A DNA stretch of 64,000 bases from Deltaproteobacteria bacterium (GTDB lineage: Bacteria > Myxococcota_A > UBA796 > SXON01). The first letter of the stretch is position 1; each line of letters opens with the position of its first letter. A program made the position numbers and the translations under genes. Below are positions 21,873 through 29,991 of this stretch, piece after piece. Below the pieces are notes generated by a model, which worked only from the letters and a program-made list of their open reading frames with translations, searched no databases and was not told the DNA's origin. The DNA lies in assembly GCA_947490345.1 (NCBI GenBank), contig CANLGL010000004.1, forward strand, positions 71,147 to 135,146. The letters run 5' to 3'.

Positions 21873-22538
21873 ATGACCCCGTTCCTGCTCACCCTGGCCG
21901 CCTGCGCCGCCCCGACGTCCACCACCGCCGACGAAGAATCGGTCTTGACCGCCGTGCCCGAGACGATCTGGGAAGAGTGGGACCTCGGCAACGGCATGGT
22001 CATCGACGCGCCCGCGAACTGGGCGCTGGGCTATTCTACGCTGGCCGACGAGTGTTCGGGAGGCATGCAATCTCAGGGCCCTGGCGACGCTCCGGACGAC
22101 AACACCATCTCGATTTCCCTGCACTGGCTAGACACACCGGTCGGAGACTTCGACCTCGACAACGAGGGGTACGAGGGGACTGACGCCGCAGGGGGCACCT
22201 ATTATTACCGCGACGACGTTGCCCTGGGGGAAGGCGAGGAGCTCTACTACTCCGGCCGCGAGGGCATCGTCTCGGTGAGCATCGATCGCGCCTTGGAGAA
22301 CGCGACCGTCACCTTGCGTGACGTGGTCCTGACCGGCCTCGCCAACGGCGACCGGTTCACGCTGAACGCCTCCCACGAGTTTCCACTCATGGTGGCGTGC
22401 CACGTGCCGTACTCGGGGGGCGAAGGCGACGGCGACGAATCCGGCATGGAGTGCTCGGGCGAGACCGACTACTTCCCGTACGAAAATGCCGAATGCGACG
22501 AGCTGACCGGGGAGTACCCCGACTCCGTCAAGCGCTGA
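21873..22538 (+). CDS. acidic lipoprotein of unknown function
   Basis: 221 residues, with AGGAG just before the ATG. Lipoprotein signal MTPFLLTLAAC followed by an acidic, Gly-rich mature domain with six further Cys residues, several clustered near the C terminus (MVACHVPYSG, SGMECSGETDYFPYENAECDE). No family recognised. It is the last gene of a unit with the matrixin protease and could be a surface partner or substrate-binding accessory. Confidence 0.65.
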   Translation: MTPFLLTLAACAAPTSTTADEESVLTAVPETIWEEWDLGNGMVIDAPANWALGYSTLADECSGGMQSQGPGDAPDDNTISISLHWLDTPVGDFDLDNEGYEGTDAAGGTYYYRDDVALGEGEELYYSGREGIVSVSIDRALENATVTLRDVVLTGLANGDRFTLNASHEFPLMVACHVPYSGGEGDGDESGMECSGETDYFPYENAECDELTGEYPDSVKR

Positions 22539-22550
22539 CGTTCGGCAAGC

Positions 22551-23129
22551 TCAACGCGCGTCCGGGCCCCCGCCGAACGCCACCCCGGCGCTGACCACGG
22601 CGCGAAAGGTGGAGGCCGTCCAATACCAACTCAGCGAGCCGTCCGGGAGCAGGATGTCGCCCGACGCGCTGGCGAGGGAGCCGACCGAATCGGTGCGAAA
22701 GGCGACGACGCCCGCGAGCGGCCCCCGGCCGAAGGTCACGCCGACCGCGCCATGTCCGCTGACCCCGAAAACCGCGACGGCATCGGCGTAGTCGGGGAGT
22801 CCGAGCCGGCCACTGACGCCCAGCCCCAGCTCCGCAAAGCCGCGCACGGCCCCGTCGCCGATGGTCCACGCCGGTCCCAGCTCGGCCAACAGGTCCCAGG
22901 TGGCGCCGTCGAAGCTGAGTCCGGGGGCCTCGTAGCGCAAACTCTGGAGGCCCCCGCCGGTGTAAAGGCGCAAGTCCAGGCGCCGAAAGCGGTGTACGGG
23001 CGCATCGGCGTAGAGCGCGAACGACCCCGCGGCGACCTCCTCGCCCAGCTCGTTGAACTGGGTGTCGTAGGCCGAGGCGCGGAAGCCGCCGACATCGACC
23101 AGCGGCAGGCCGACCAGGAGGTGGATCAT
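22551..23129 (-). CDS. putative outer-membrane beta-barrel-like protein
   Basis: 192 residues; ATG 23129 overlaps the stop of the DUF2330 gene by 4 bp. The sequence alternates polar and hydrophobic residues in many short strands rich in Gly and aromatic residues (LYTGGGLQSLRYEAPG, AVGVTFGRGPLAGVVAFRTD, SLSWYWTASTFRAVVSAGVAFGGG), as expected for a small barrel. There is no convincing cleavable signal peptide; MIHLLVGLPLVDVGGFRA may act as one weakly. Function unknown; probably co-expressed with the upstream DUF2330 protein. Confidence 0.5.
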   Translation of the reverse strand: MIHLLVGLPLVDVGGFRASAYDTQFNELGEEVAAGSFALYADAPVHRFRRLDLRLYTGGGLQSLRYEAPGLSFDGATWDLLAELGPAWTIGDGAVRGFAELGLGVSGRLGLPDYADAVAVFGVSGHGAVGVTFGRGPLAGVVAFRTDSVGSLASASGDILLPDGSLSWYWTASTFRAVVSAGVAFGGGPDAR

Positions 23130-24385
23130 GCGCGACGGCGCCGGAGCGCGGCAAGCAGCGTCAGCCCGCCCAGGAGCCCTGCCGGAGCCCACGCCGCGCC
23201 GACCGCTGCGATGCCCGTGACGCTGGCCCGATCGGGCGTGAGGCAGGTGCCCGCCGGCTCGGCCACGAAGCCTTCGCCACAAACCGGGAAGGTCCCTTCC
23301 AGCACGTCGGCGTGCTGGATGTAGCGGATCTGCTCGGCCTGGCCCAGCACCCCGGAGCCGTACATCGCCACGTCCTGCGTGGCCTGCTCGGCCGTGTAGC
23401 GCAGCCGCATTCGCGACAGGTGCCCGTGGTAGTCGTCGAGGCCCAAAGCTGCGAGCTCGTCGGGGGTGAGCCCGGTGGCCGCGGTGCAGGGGTCACAGTT
23501 GGCAGTCAGGTCCCAGCTGTACTCCATGACCCAGCCCGCCTCCGAAACCAAGGCCGCATCGAGTTGATCGGCGTAGTAGGCACCCAGATCCTCTGTGGCT
23601 GGGCGCATGCATTCGTCCTCGACGCTGACCTCGGGGTAGTTGGAGATGCTGACCTCTCCCTGCGAAGAATTGCCCAGGGCGAAAACCGTGACCTCCTGCG
23701 GGCCGTCGGCCGAGATGGTGCCGATGCGGATGGGGAGGGCCCAGCTGGTGCTGGCGTAGCGGAGCTGGATGGGCGGCAACCACTGCCCGTCGGTGGGCGC
23801 CGCGTCGAGCGCCACCTTGGCGGCCAGGAAGTAGGAGCCGCTGTCGATGTACTCCTGCAGGATGGCGTCGCCGCCGGCCGGGAGCGCGTAGCCGTTGGCG
23901 TCGAGCCAGCCTTGCAGCCCGGAGGACTCTTCCGCGCTGAGCACCACGAAGGTGTACCCGGCCTGGGAGAAGGTGGATTCTACGGTGACCGAGCCCTCGG
24001 CGGAGTCGGTCCCGCCGCCGACCATCGTGTAGTTAGAGTCGTCGCAGCCCATCACCGCGCCGCAGCCGCCGACATTGTAACTGACACTCACGACGTCTTC
24101 GCAGGTGTAGGCGACCTCGCGGGGCACCGACCACTCGTCGATGCGGGTGATCAGCGCCTGGTCCACTGCGCTCACCGATTCGGCGGTGAGGATTTCCGGG
24201 ACGGGCAGGATCAGCGCGAAGTCCGCCGCGTCCCCCCGGTAGTCCATCGCCAGGGTGAGCGTCGTGTGGGTCCCGTCATTGGCCAGGACCACCCGACTCT
24301 CGGTGTTGGCGAGCAGCGCGCCGTCGCCACCGACGAAGGTTCCACAGAAGGCCTGGGCCTCGGCAGCGAAGAGGAAGAAGATCAT
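23126..24385 (-). CDS. DUF2330 domain secreted protein with MYXO-CTERM-like tail
   Basis: 419 residues from ATG 24385. Signal peptide MIFFLFAAEAQAFCGTFV, then a DUF2330-type domain: ANTESRVVLANDGTHTTLTLAMDYRGDAADFALILPVP is the hallmark opening, and the Cys-containing strands and LPIRIGTISADGPQEVTVFALG continue it. After several conserved Cys pairs the C terminus has CLTPDRASVTG, a hydrophobic helix (AWAPAGLLGGLTLLAAL) and RRRRA, a sorting-type anchor. DUF2330 proteins are common in myxobacteria and planctomycetes and have no assigned biochemical role. It overlaps the beta-barrel-like gene downstream. Confidence 0.8.
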   Translation of the reverse strand: MIFFLFAAEAQAFCGTFVGGDGALLANTESRVVLANDGTHTTLTLAMDYRGDAADFALILPVPEILTAESVSAVDQALITRIDEWSVPREVAYTCEDVVSVSYNVGGCGAVMGCDDSNYTMVGGGTDSAEGSVTVESTFSQAGYTFVVLSAEESSGLQGWLDANGYALPAGGDAILQEYIDSGSYFLAAKVALDAAPTDGQWLPPIQLRYASTSWALPIRIGTISADGPQEVTVFALGNSSQGEVSISNYPEVSVEDECMRPATEDLGAYYADQLDAALVSEAGWVMEYSWDLTANCDPCTAATGLTPDELAALGLDDYHGHLSRMRLRYTAEQATQDVAMYGSGVLGQAEQIRYIQHADVLEGTFPVCGEGFVAEPAGTCLTPDRASVTGIAAVGAAWAPAGLLGGLTLLAALRRRRA

Positions 24386-24440
24386 GGTTGCCTCAGGTGG
24401 AGAACGGCGGTCGCGCCGCGGGTGTGACAGCCGCGCACGG

Positions 24441-24794
24441 TCAACTCCCCTGGCGCGGCGCGCGCAACATCGCCCCGACCGCAGCGACAAAGGTCACCGA
24501 CAGCGCGCCGAGTCCAACGATCGGCACCTCCATCGCGGCGGAGATTCCCCGCGAGAGCGTCGCCGCCTTGGTCGCGGGGTCGACCGTCGCGACCTCGCGG
24601 AATGCGGTGGACATCGCCAGCGCGTAACCGATGCCGGTGGCGATCAACGGCAGCGAGGAAAGCAGGAGCACTGCCACGACGGCGCGCTTTCGCACCGCGG
24701 CGGCGACTGGGGCAAACGCCAGGCGAGCGCTGGTGCCAAGCGACAGCATTGTCGCGACGATCACTGGAATGTGGTCAACGAAAGAAGAGGTCAT
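24441..24794 (-). CDS. small membrane protein, possibly MotA/TolQ/ExbB-related
   Basis: 117 residues; ATG 24794 overlaps the esterase stop (TGATG). Three hydrophobic helices are visible (about 7-27, 33-55 and 80-108). The segment STAFREVATVDPATKAATLSRGISAAMEVPIVGLGALSV is similar in pattern to the GISeAL-TAxGL region of ExbB/TolQ proton-channel subunits, but the protein is shorter and the similarity is weak. Translational coupling to the esterase suggests shared expression, not necessarily shared function. Confidence 0.5.
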   Translation of the reverse strand: MTSSFVDHIPVIVATMLSLGTSARLAFAPVAAAVRKRAVVAVLLLSSLPLIATGIGYALAMSTAFREVATVDPATKAATLSRGISAAMEVPIVGLGALSVTFVAAVGAMLRAPRQGS

Positions 24795-25801
24795 CGCGGT
24801 ACCGCAAGCTCCCGAAACAGCCACGGTAGCGACACGTCCATCCGATAGTCGATGTCCGAGTGGTCATCGTCGAACTCCTCGTAGACGTGATCGACGCCGT
24901 AGCGGGTCAGGCGCTCCTGGAGCATCCTCGCGCCATACAGGAGCATGTACTGGTCCTTTCGCCCGCAGTCGACGAAAAGGCCGCGCCTTGGGAGGTTCGC
25001 TCCGCGCGCGTCGAGCATCCGCACCGGATCGTGTTTGAGCCACGCCGCCCAACGTTCGGGTCTCAGCTCGCCGGTCCGCGCGTCGAACGGGAGGTGGAAA
25101 CGGCCCGGAGCCGCGTCGACAGGATCGTAGGTCGCCGCCATCCCCAAGAGCATGATCCCCATGATCTCGTCGTGGACGAGCTTCTCCTTCTTGTGCAGCG
25201 CCGCCAGGTAGCGCTCGGGATCGCCGTCGTGGGGAGCGAGCTGCCGGAGCAGGATGGGGAAGTCGCGCTGGTAGACGTACTCGAAGTAGGCGTCGCCGGA
25301 GTGACAGACGGCCGCGCTCCAGACATCCGGTCGCGACATCCAGTGCACGATCGCACCGTAGCCGCCGCTGGACTTGCCGAAGACCCCGCGCCGACCGGTG
25401 CTCGGGAATCGCGACTCGACCAGGGGCACGACCTCGTCGCACAAGAAATCCATGTACCGACCCACCGCGCTGCTGTTGACGTACTGGTTTCCGCCGAACC
25501 GGGTGAAACAGTCGGGCAGGACCACGATCACATCCCCGATGGCGCCTCGCTGATGGAGGCAGGCCAAGCGATCGGGAATATTGAGACCAAACGGCTTCCA
25601 GTTGAGATGACTGTGCCCGGTGCCGGTGTAGCCGACCAGGTCACACATGAGCGGGAGCGGCGTGAGGCCGTCCCAACCGGGCGGCGTCCAAACCGCGATC
25701 TCGCGCACCGAAGCATCCCCCGCGGCGTTTCCACGCAAGGTCTCGAACTCGTGGCGGATCTTGTGGATCGCCCCTTCCGGGACGTCGGCGGCGCGGCGCA
25801 C
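24791..25801 (-). CDS. esterase of the alpha/beta-hydrolase (esterase D/feruloyl-esterase-like) family
   Basis: 336 residues if the GTG at 25801 is used; this removes a non-protein-like Arg-rich extension and begins VRRAADVPEGAIHKIRHEFETLRGNA. The fold is clear: oxyanion region LPLMCDLVGYTGTG, DVIVVLPDCFTRFGGNQYVNSSAVG, nucleophile elbow GKSSGGYGAIVHW, acid in VDCGRKDQYML and His in FDDDHSDIDYR. Esterase-D relatives hydrolyse acyl esters such as feruloyl sugars, enterobactin or S-formylglutathione. No signal peptide, so cytoplasmic. The start codon is the main uncertainty. Divergent from the epimerase gene. Confidence 0.75.
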   Translation of the reverse strand: MRRAADVPEGAIHKIRHEFETLRGNAAGDASVREIAVWTPPGWDGLTPLPLMCDLVGYTGTGHSHLNWKPFGLNIPDRLACLHQRGAIGDVIVVLPDCFTRFGGNQYVNSSAVGRYMDFLCDEVVPLVESRFPSTGRRGVFGKSSGGYGAIVHWMSRPDVWSAAVCHSGDAYFEYVYQRDFPILLRQLAPHDGDPERYLAALHKKEKLVHDEIMGIMLLGMAATYDPVDAAPGRFHLPFDARTGELRPERWAAWLKHDPVRMLDARGANLPRRGLFVDCGRKDQYMLLYGARMLQERLTRYGVDHVYEEFDDDHSDIDYRMDVSLPWLFRELAVPR

Positions 25802-25911
25802 TAGTGCCGACGCCCTTCGAATCGGTGGGCAATTTCCATGATCCGCTCTGGGGTGTCGGAGTGTACTACGCGACGGCATCGAGCCGGACCCAGGCGCGAT
25901 AGGACCGCGCG

Positions 25912-26325
25912 ATGATCCGGCGCCTCGACCACATCGCCATCGCCGTTCCCGACCTCGCGCGGGCCCTCCGACTCTACGCCGAGGACCTCGGCTTGACACT
26001 GGCCGGCACCGAGGATGTACCCACTGAAAGTACCAGCACTGCATTCTTCCCCATCGAAGGGACGCGGATCGAGCTGGTGCACCCGATGGGCGGCCAGGGC
26101 CCAATCGCGAAGTACCTGGACAAGCGGGGGGGCGGCCTGCACCACCTCTGTTTCGAGACCGACGACCTGGACGCCGACGTCGCGCGGCTCAAAGAGAAAG
26201 GCTGGACGTTCCTGAGCGAATCCGCCAGGCCCGGGGCGCACGGCAGCCGAGTGATCTTCGCCCATCCGCGCTCCTGCGAGGGCGTCCTGATCGAGCTTTC
26301 CGAGCATGCCAAGGATCACCCGTGA
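25912..26325 (+). CDS. mce: methylmalonyl-CoA epimerase
   Basis: 137 residues, the normal family length. Vicinal-oxygen-chelate fold with metal ligands in RLDHIAIAVPDL (His7), the central Glu/Gln in FPIEGTRIELVHP, GGGLHHLCFETDDL (His) and the final Glu in GVLIELSEH. It interconverts (S)- and (R)-methylmalonyl-CoA in propionate and odd-chain fatty acid metabolism. Its stop overlaps the GTG of the GH3 gene by 4 bp, so they are co-translated, although the functions are unrelated. Confidence 0.85.
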   Translation: MIRRLDHIAIAVPDLARALRLYAEDLGLTLAGTEDVPTESTSTAFFPIEGTRIELVHPMGGQGPIAKYLDKRGGGLHHLCFETDDLDADVARLKEKGWTFLSESARPGAHGSRVIFAHPRSCEGVLIELSEHAKDHP

Positions 26326-27431
26326 AGGTCGTCGGGCTCACGACCAGCACCGCCGATCGGAAGCGCCGCGCCGGCCAGCGCCTCGTGATCGGGCTCGCGG
26401 GCGCCTCGATCAGCGAGGAGGAGCGAGCGTTCATCCGCGAGGTGCGCCCGGGTGGATTCATCCTGTTCGGACGGAACGTGGAGGACGCGGCGCAGGTGCG
26501 GGAGCTGAACCGGGAGCTGCGCAGTTGTCTGCCCGAAGAGCTGCCGCCGATCCGCACGGTCGACCAGGAGGGCGGGCGGGTCCAGCGGGTCAAGGCGCCG
26601 GCGACCCTGTGGCCGCCGATGCGTCATCTGGGGAACATCGCCGATCGCGAGCTGACCCGTCAGGTGGGCGCCGCGCTCGGTCGCGAAGTGCGCGCCTGTG
26701 GGTTCGACCTTGATTTTGCCCCGGTCGCCGACGTCGACAGCAACCCCAAGAACCCGGTCATCGGCGACCGCGCGTTCTCTGCAAAACCGCGGGACACCGC
26801 CCACCATGTCGCTTCGTTCATCGACGGGATGCAGGGTGAAGGCTGCATCGCCTGCGCCAAGCACTTTCCCGGCCACGGCGACACCACCGTCGACAGCCAC
26901 CTGGACCTGCCCGTGGTCGAAAAGGACCCTCCCGATCTTGATCAGGTGGAACTTCCCCCGTTCGCCGCCGCCGTCCGGGCCCGCGTCGGGACGGTGATGA
27001 CCGCACACGTGGTGTACCCCGGGTGGGACGAGCACCGCCCGGCCACGATGTCGGCGCGCATCGTCCGCGGACAACTCCGCGACAGGCTGCGCTACGACGG
27101 CGTCGTCTTCTCCGACGACATGGAGATGAAGGCGGTTCGCGGCCGCTATCCGCTTGACATGCAGCTACGAGAAGCGACAGCCGCGTCTGTGGACGTGTTC
27201 TTGATGTGCAAGGAACTGCAGTTGGCCCACGAAGCTTGGGAGCTCCTGGTGCGAATGCAGGAGGACGACAAGGCCCACGAGGACGCTGCGATCGACAGCG
27301 TCAAGCGATGGAACCTGCTTCGGGAGCGCTTCTTCATCGATGCCTCGCCCCAGCCCGGCTTGGATGTTCTGGGCTGCCCCGACCACCAACTGCTGGCCGC
27401 ACGCATTCGGGCGCAAGGAGGCCAATCGTGA
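26322..27431 (+). CDS. nagZ: glycoside hydrolase family 3, beta-N-acetylhexosaminidase (NagZ-like)
   Basis: 369 residues from GTG 26322. GH3 landmarks: VRPGGFILFGRNVEDAAQV, IRTVDQEGGRVQRVKAPATLWPPM, GFDLDFAPVADVD, IGDRAFS, then the NagZ-specific KHFPGHGDTTVDSHLDLP loop with its Asp-His acid/base dyad, and the nucleophile Asp in VVFSDDMEMKAV. Single-domain GH3 enzymes with the KHFPGHGdT loop release GlcNAc from anhydromuropeptides in peptidoglycan recycling. No signal peptide, consistent with a cytoplasmic NagZ. Overlaps the genes on both sides. Confidence 0.85.
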   Translation: MKVVGLTTSTADRKRRAGQRLVIGLAGASISEEERAFIREVRPGGFILFGRNVEDAAQVRELNRELRSCLPEELPPIRTVDQEGGRVQRVKAPATLWPPMRHLGNIADRELTRQVGAALGREVRACGFDLDFAPVADVDSNPKNPVIGDRAFSAKPRDTAHHVASFIDGMQGEGCIACAKHFPGHGDTTVDSHLDLPVVEKDPPDLDQVELPPFAAAVRARVGTVMTAHVVYPGWDEHRPATMSARIVRGQLRDRLRYDGVVFSDDMEMKAVRGRYPLDMQLREATAASVDVFLMCKELQLAHEAWELLVRMQEDDKAHEDAAIDSVKRWNLLRERFFIDASPQPGLDVLGCPDHQLLAARIRAQGGQS

Positions 27432-27961
27432 TGCGGCTCCTCGCTGTGATCCTGATGGCATCGGTGTTTCGGGGGGTCGGCCACGCGTGCGAGCCCGTCG
27501 CCGAAGTCCCCGACGCGCTCCAGGTGGCGTGGGTCAGCAAGGTCCCCGCCACCGCCTCGAACCAGACCTGGCTGCCGGTGGTGCAGCTCGGCGAACTGCG
27601 ATCGCTCATCTCCCGATCGACGCGCGACAGTGGCACTGTCTTGCGCGCCCTGGGTCTACTCGGACGGGTCCAGAAGCCGCGCGCCGCGTACAAGGTCACG
27701 GTTTTCGAGGTGCCGCGCAGCACCCTGTGCCGGCCGATGCACGGCGTGCCGGGCACGGTCGTAGCGGGCGTGCCGATCTGCGACACCCCGGAGCAGCGCG
27801 CCGGAGCCGGAGTCAGGGCGGGGTCCTATTCTTCGTGCGGCTACGGCACCGATCTCGGCGCCGGTGTTCGTGGACTCGACGTTTTCCGCATCCGCTGGGC
27901 GGATGCGGTGACCAAGGGGTTCTGCGTGCTTCCGTGGGAACGCATGCTCGCCGAGGGTTGA
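27431..27961 (+). CDS. secreted protein of unknown function
   Basis: 176 residues; ATG 27431 overlaps the nagZ-like stop (TGATG). Signal peptide MRLLAVILMASVFRGVGHA precedes a mature domain with Cys residues at ACEPVAEV, LCRPMHGV, VPICDTPEQ, SSCGYG and GFCVLPW. No family recognised. It terminates convergently to a beta-barrel-like gene with a 3-bp gap. Confidence 0.6.
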   Translation: MRLLAVILMASVFRGVGHACEPVAEVPDALQVAWVSKVPATASNQTWLPVVQLGELRSLISRSTRDSGTVLRALGLLGRVQKPRAAYKVTVFEVPRSTLCRPMHGVPGTVVAGVPICDTPEQRAGAGVRAGSYSSCGYGTDLGAGVRGLDVFRIRWADAVTKGFCVLPWERMLAEG

Positions 27962-27964
27962 GCG

Positions 27965-28615
27965 CTAGTCCTCGTTCCCACTGCCAAAGCTGGCGCCGAC
28001 TTGGACCATCATGCCCCAGGTGACGATGTCCTCGTCGTTGAGCACGTCCGCGCCAAAACCCCGATACCCGCTCGCCTCGACGGCGAAAAAACCCCGCGTT
28101 CCGGCGTCCAACGGAGGTCGCCAGGAGATGCCGCCGCCGTACTGGAGCCAGGGATACAGGCGATCGCCAGGGTTGTACACCGGGTTCACGGTCACGCCGG
28201 CGTACGGCCGGAGGTTGGCGCCGATGTTGCGCGACACGACCGCGCCACCGTGGACCCCGAACATCAGGCTTTCCCCCTGCGCCTGCCCGTACGCATCGAC
28301 GCCGCCCCGCACGCTGAGCGTCACCGGGGCTTCGCGTAGGACGCGCCCCTGCACCTCGATCTCGATGACACCGGTGGGATCACTGTCGAGCGACGCCACC
28401 GCGAGTCCGCCGGACAGCTGGACCGCCACGTCGCGTCCGATTCGTTGGCGACCTTGGAGGCCCACGCCCGTGGTGTCGAGCAGCGAGAGCTCGTCCGAGG
28501 CTGCCCCCGGGAACGCCGCGCCGACGGCCGACAACTCAGTGGTCATCGGCATGGATCCGTCGAACCGCAGTCCGTAGACGGCCGCGGGAACACAGGCCAG
28601 AAGCAGCAGGAACAT
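27965..28615 (-). CDS. outer-membrane beta-barrel-like lipoprotein
   Basis: 216 residues. N-terminal signal with lipobox-like L-L-A-C (MFLLLLACVPAAVYG). The mature part has many short amphipathic strands separated by Gly/Asp turns (VAVQLSGGLAVASLD, ESLMFGVHGGAVVSRNIGANLRPYAGVTVN, LQYGGGISWRPP, WGMMVQVGASFGSG), and aromatic residues recur at expected girdle positions. Function unknown. Divergent from the gene at 28692. Confidence 0.6.
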   Translation of the reverse strand: MFLLLLACVPAAVYGLRFDGSMPMTTELSAVGAAFPGAASDELSLLDTTGVGLQGRQRIGRDVAVQLSGGLAVASLDSDPTGVIEIEVQGRVLREAPVTLSVRGGVDAYGQAQGESLMFGVHGGAVVSRNIGANLRPYAGVTVNPVYNPGDRLYPWLQYGGGISWRPPLDAGTRGFFAVEASGYRGFGADVLNDEDIVTWGMMVQVGASFGSGNED

Positions 28616-28691
28616 GCCTGTGACGACTAACCAACTGGCGCTCGCCCGAAAGGATGCGTAAGCTCAGCGGTCGCGCCCACGTACATCGTCG

Positions 28692-29732
28692 ATGCTCCTC
28701 CTCTCGCCCGCTCTCGCTGCCACTCTCGCCGTGCTCCCGCTCGACGGGCGGGGGGTCACCGCAGAGGCGGCGGACGAAGCCACTGAGCTGCTCCGAGACG
28801 CGCTTGCCGCCGATGGACGCTTCGATGTGCCCCGCGGCACGGCCATCGGCACCGCCCTCGCCGTGGGGCACGAGACGGAGCTGCGACACGCACGCGAAAA
28901 GGCGGCCGCTGGTCGAGCGCTGCTCACCAAAGGCGACGCACGCGGCGCCCTGACGGCGCTCGAAGAGGCCGTCAGCCTTCACATCCCGACGGGATCGGCC
29001 TGGTCCCGCCGCAGCGAACTTGCGGATGTGGCGTGGGCCATGGCCGACGCCCACATTCGGCTCGGTGACTCCCAGGCCGCGCGTGAGGACCTCATGGCGC
29101 TCGCGCAGCTTTGGCCTGGCTACACCCGGTCTCGCGCCCAGACCAAAGGCGCCGCCGCAAAAATGTCCGCGGAGATCGAGCTCGGCGCCGCGAAAGCGCC
29201 GTGGGAGCCTCCGGGCGAAGGACAGGTCGCCGCTCTTTTCGCGGCGCTGGGCAGCGACCATCTGCTCTTCGGCGCGCTGGATGAGGGTGGGACGCTGCGG
29301 CTTTCCCTCTACGATGGCGACGGCGACGTCGAGAACCTGAGCACCACCGTGACCCTTCCGGTCGACGCGCTCTCGGACGAATGGACGAACCTCGCGAGCG
29401 AGGTCGCCCAACTGGCCGGCGGGCGCCGACGGGCCCCAACGGGCGCGGCCACCGAAGCCGCCGATGACGAACTGGAGGAGGTGGATCTTGACGGCCCCTC
29501 GGTGATCCGGCCGGCCACGCCGGCCCAGGCACCGCGGCCGGTGAAAATTCGCGAGGGCGGTGGCGGTTTACGCTACGACCAGGGCCCCATCACCTCAAAG
29601 TGGTGGTTTTGGCTGGCGATGGTGGGCGTCGTCGGCGGAGGCACGACGGCGGCGATCGTCGCCGCCCAACCTGCCGAGGTCGTGACCACGTACGAAGCTC
29701 CGGTTTGGAGCGTCACGGTCGTGCCCCCGTGA
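28692..29732 (+). CDS. membrane-anchored protein with TPR-like helical domain
   Basis: 346 residues. It starts with a short export-signal-like segment (MLLLSPALAATLAVLPLDGRG). Residues about 50-150 are helical with a TPR-like pattern (AAAGRALLTKGDARGALTALEEAV, ADVAWAMADAHIRLGDSQAAREDLMALAQLWPGY). A beta-rich part follows (DHLLFGALDEGGTLRLSLYDGDG). Near the C terminus a transmembrane helix (about 305-328, WWFWLAMVGVVGGGTTAAIVAA) leaves a short tail. Myxobacterial proteins with this N-TPR/C-TM layout are common but uncharacterised. Confidence 0.65.
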   Translation: MLLLSPALAATLAVLPLDGRGVTAEAADEATELLRDALAADGRFDVPRGTAIGTALAVGHETELRHAREKAAAGRALLTKGDARGALTALEEAVSLHIPTGSAWSRRSELADVAWAMADAHIRLGDSQAAREDLMALAQLWPGYTRSRAQTKGAAAKMSAEIELGAAKAPWEPPGEGQVAALFAALGSDHLLFGALDEGGTLRLSLYDGDGDVENLSTTVTLPVDALSDEWTNLASEVAQLAGGRRRAPTGAATEAADDELEEVDLDGPSVIRPATPAQAPRPVKIREGGGGLRYDQGPITSKWWFWLAMVGVVGGGTTAAIVAAQPAEVVTTYEAPVWSVTVVPP

Positions 29733-29745
29733 CCGGATTGTCACC

Positions 29746-29938
29746 CATGGCGCGTTCCGCGCCTCCCAGCCCCATGAAACGCCCGGGCGCCATGGGGGAC
29801 GGCGGTGAGGGGGAGAGGCCCACGCCGACCGCGTTAGCAACGCGATCGGCGCCGCAGGCCAGCGGCTTGCCGATGGCCGGAGGGCATGGGCCGGTAGGGG
29901 GAGAGGGCGGCGAGCCCTCTCCCCCCCGTTGCTTGATT
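29746..29938 (+). repeat. intergenic repeat, copy 1
   Basis: This 190-bp stretch between two genes is alignable by eye with 39017-39216: shared blocks include cgggcgccat, gtgaggg, agcggctt/aaggttgg-type segments, ggccggaggg, atgg-gc-ggtagggggagag and cccccngttgc. Each copy ends in a strong hairpin. The copies differ by many substitutions, so they are not recent duplicates. A third, shorter, inverted relative lies at 60360-60420. Confidence 0.65.
29897..29925 (+). terminator. GC-rich hairpin, probable transcription terminator
   Basis: Perfect 12-bp stem GGGGGAGAGGGC (29897-29908) / GCCCTCTCCCCC (29914-29925) with a 5-nt loop GGCGA. There is no run of T after it (cccgttgcttg), so a classical intrinsic terminator is not certain. 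Position at the end of the repeat and before the next promoter (29941) fits a terminator or RNA 3'-end stabiliser. Confidence 0.55.
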
Positions 29939-29940
29939 GA

Positions 29941-29969
29941 TTGACAAAACAACGCCGAACCCGTAGGTT
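29941..29969 (+). promoter_or_regulatory. putative sigma-70 promoter with overlapping dyad
   Basis: TTGACA (29941-29946), a 17-bp spacer and TAGGTT (29964-29969). The -10 is overlapped by the dyad GAACC (29957-29961) / GGTTC (29966-29970). The predicted start near 29976 leaves a leader of about 16 nt before ATG 29992. The dyad may be a repressor site. Confidence 0.45.
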
Positions 29970-29991
29970 CGGCACCTCCGGGACAACGATC

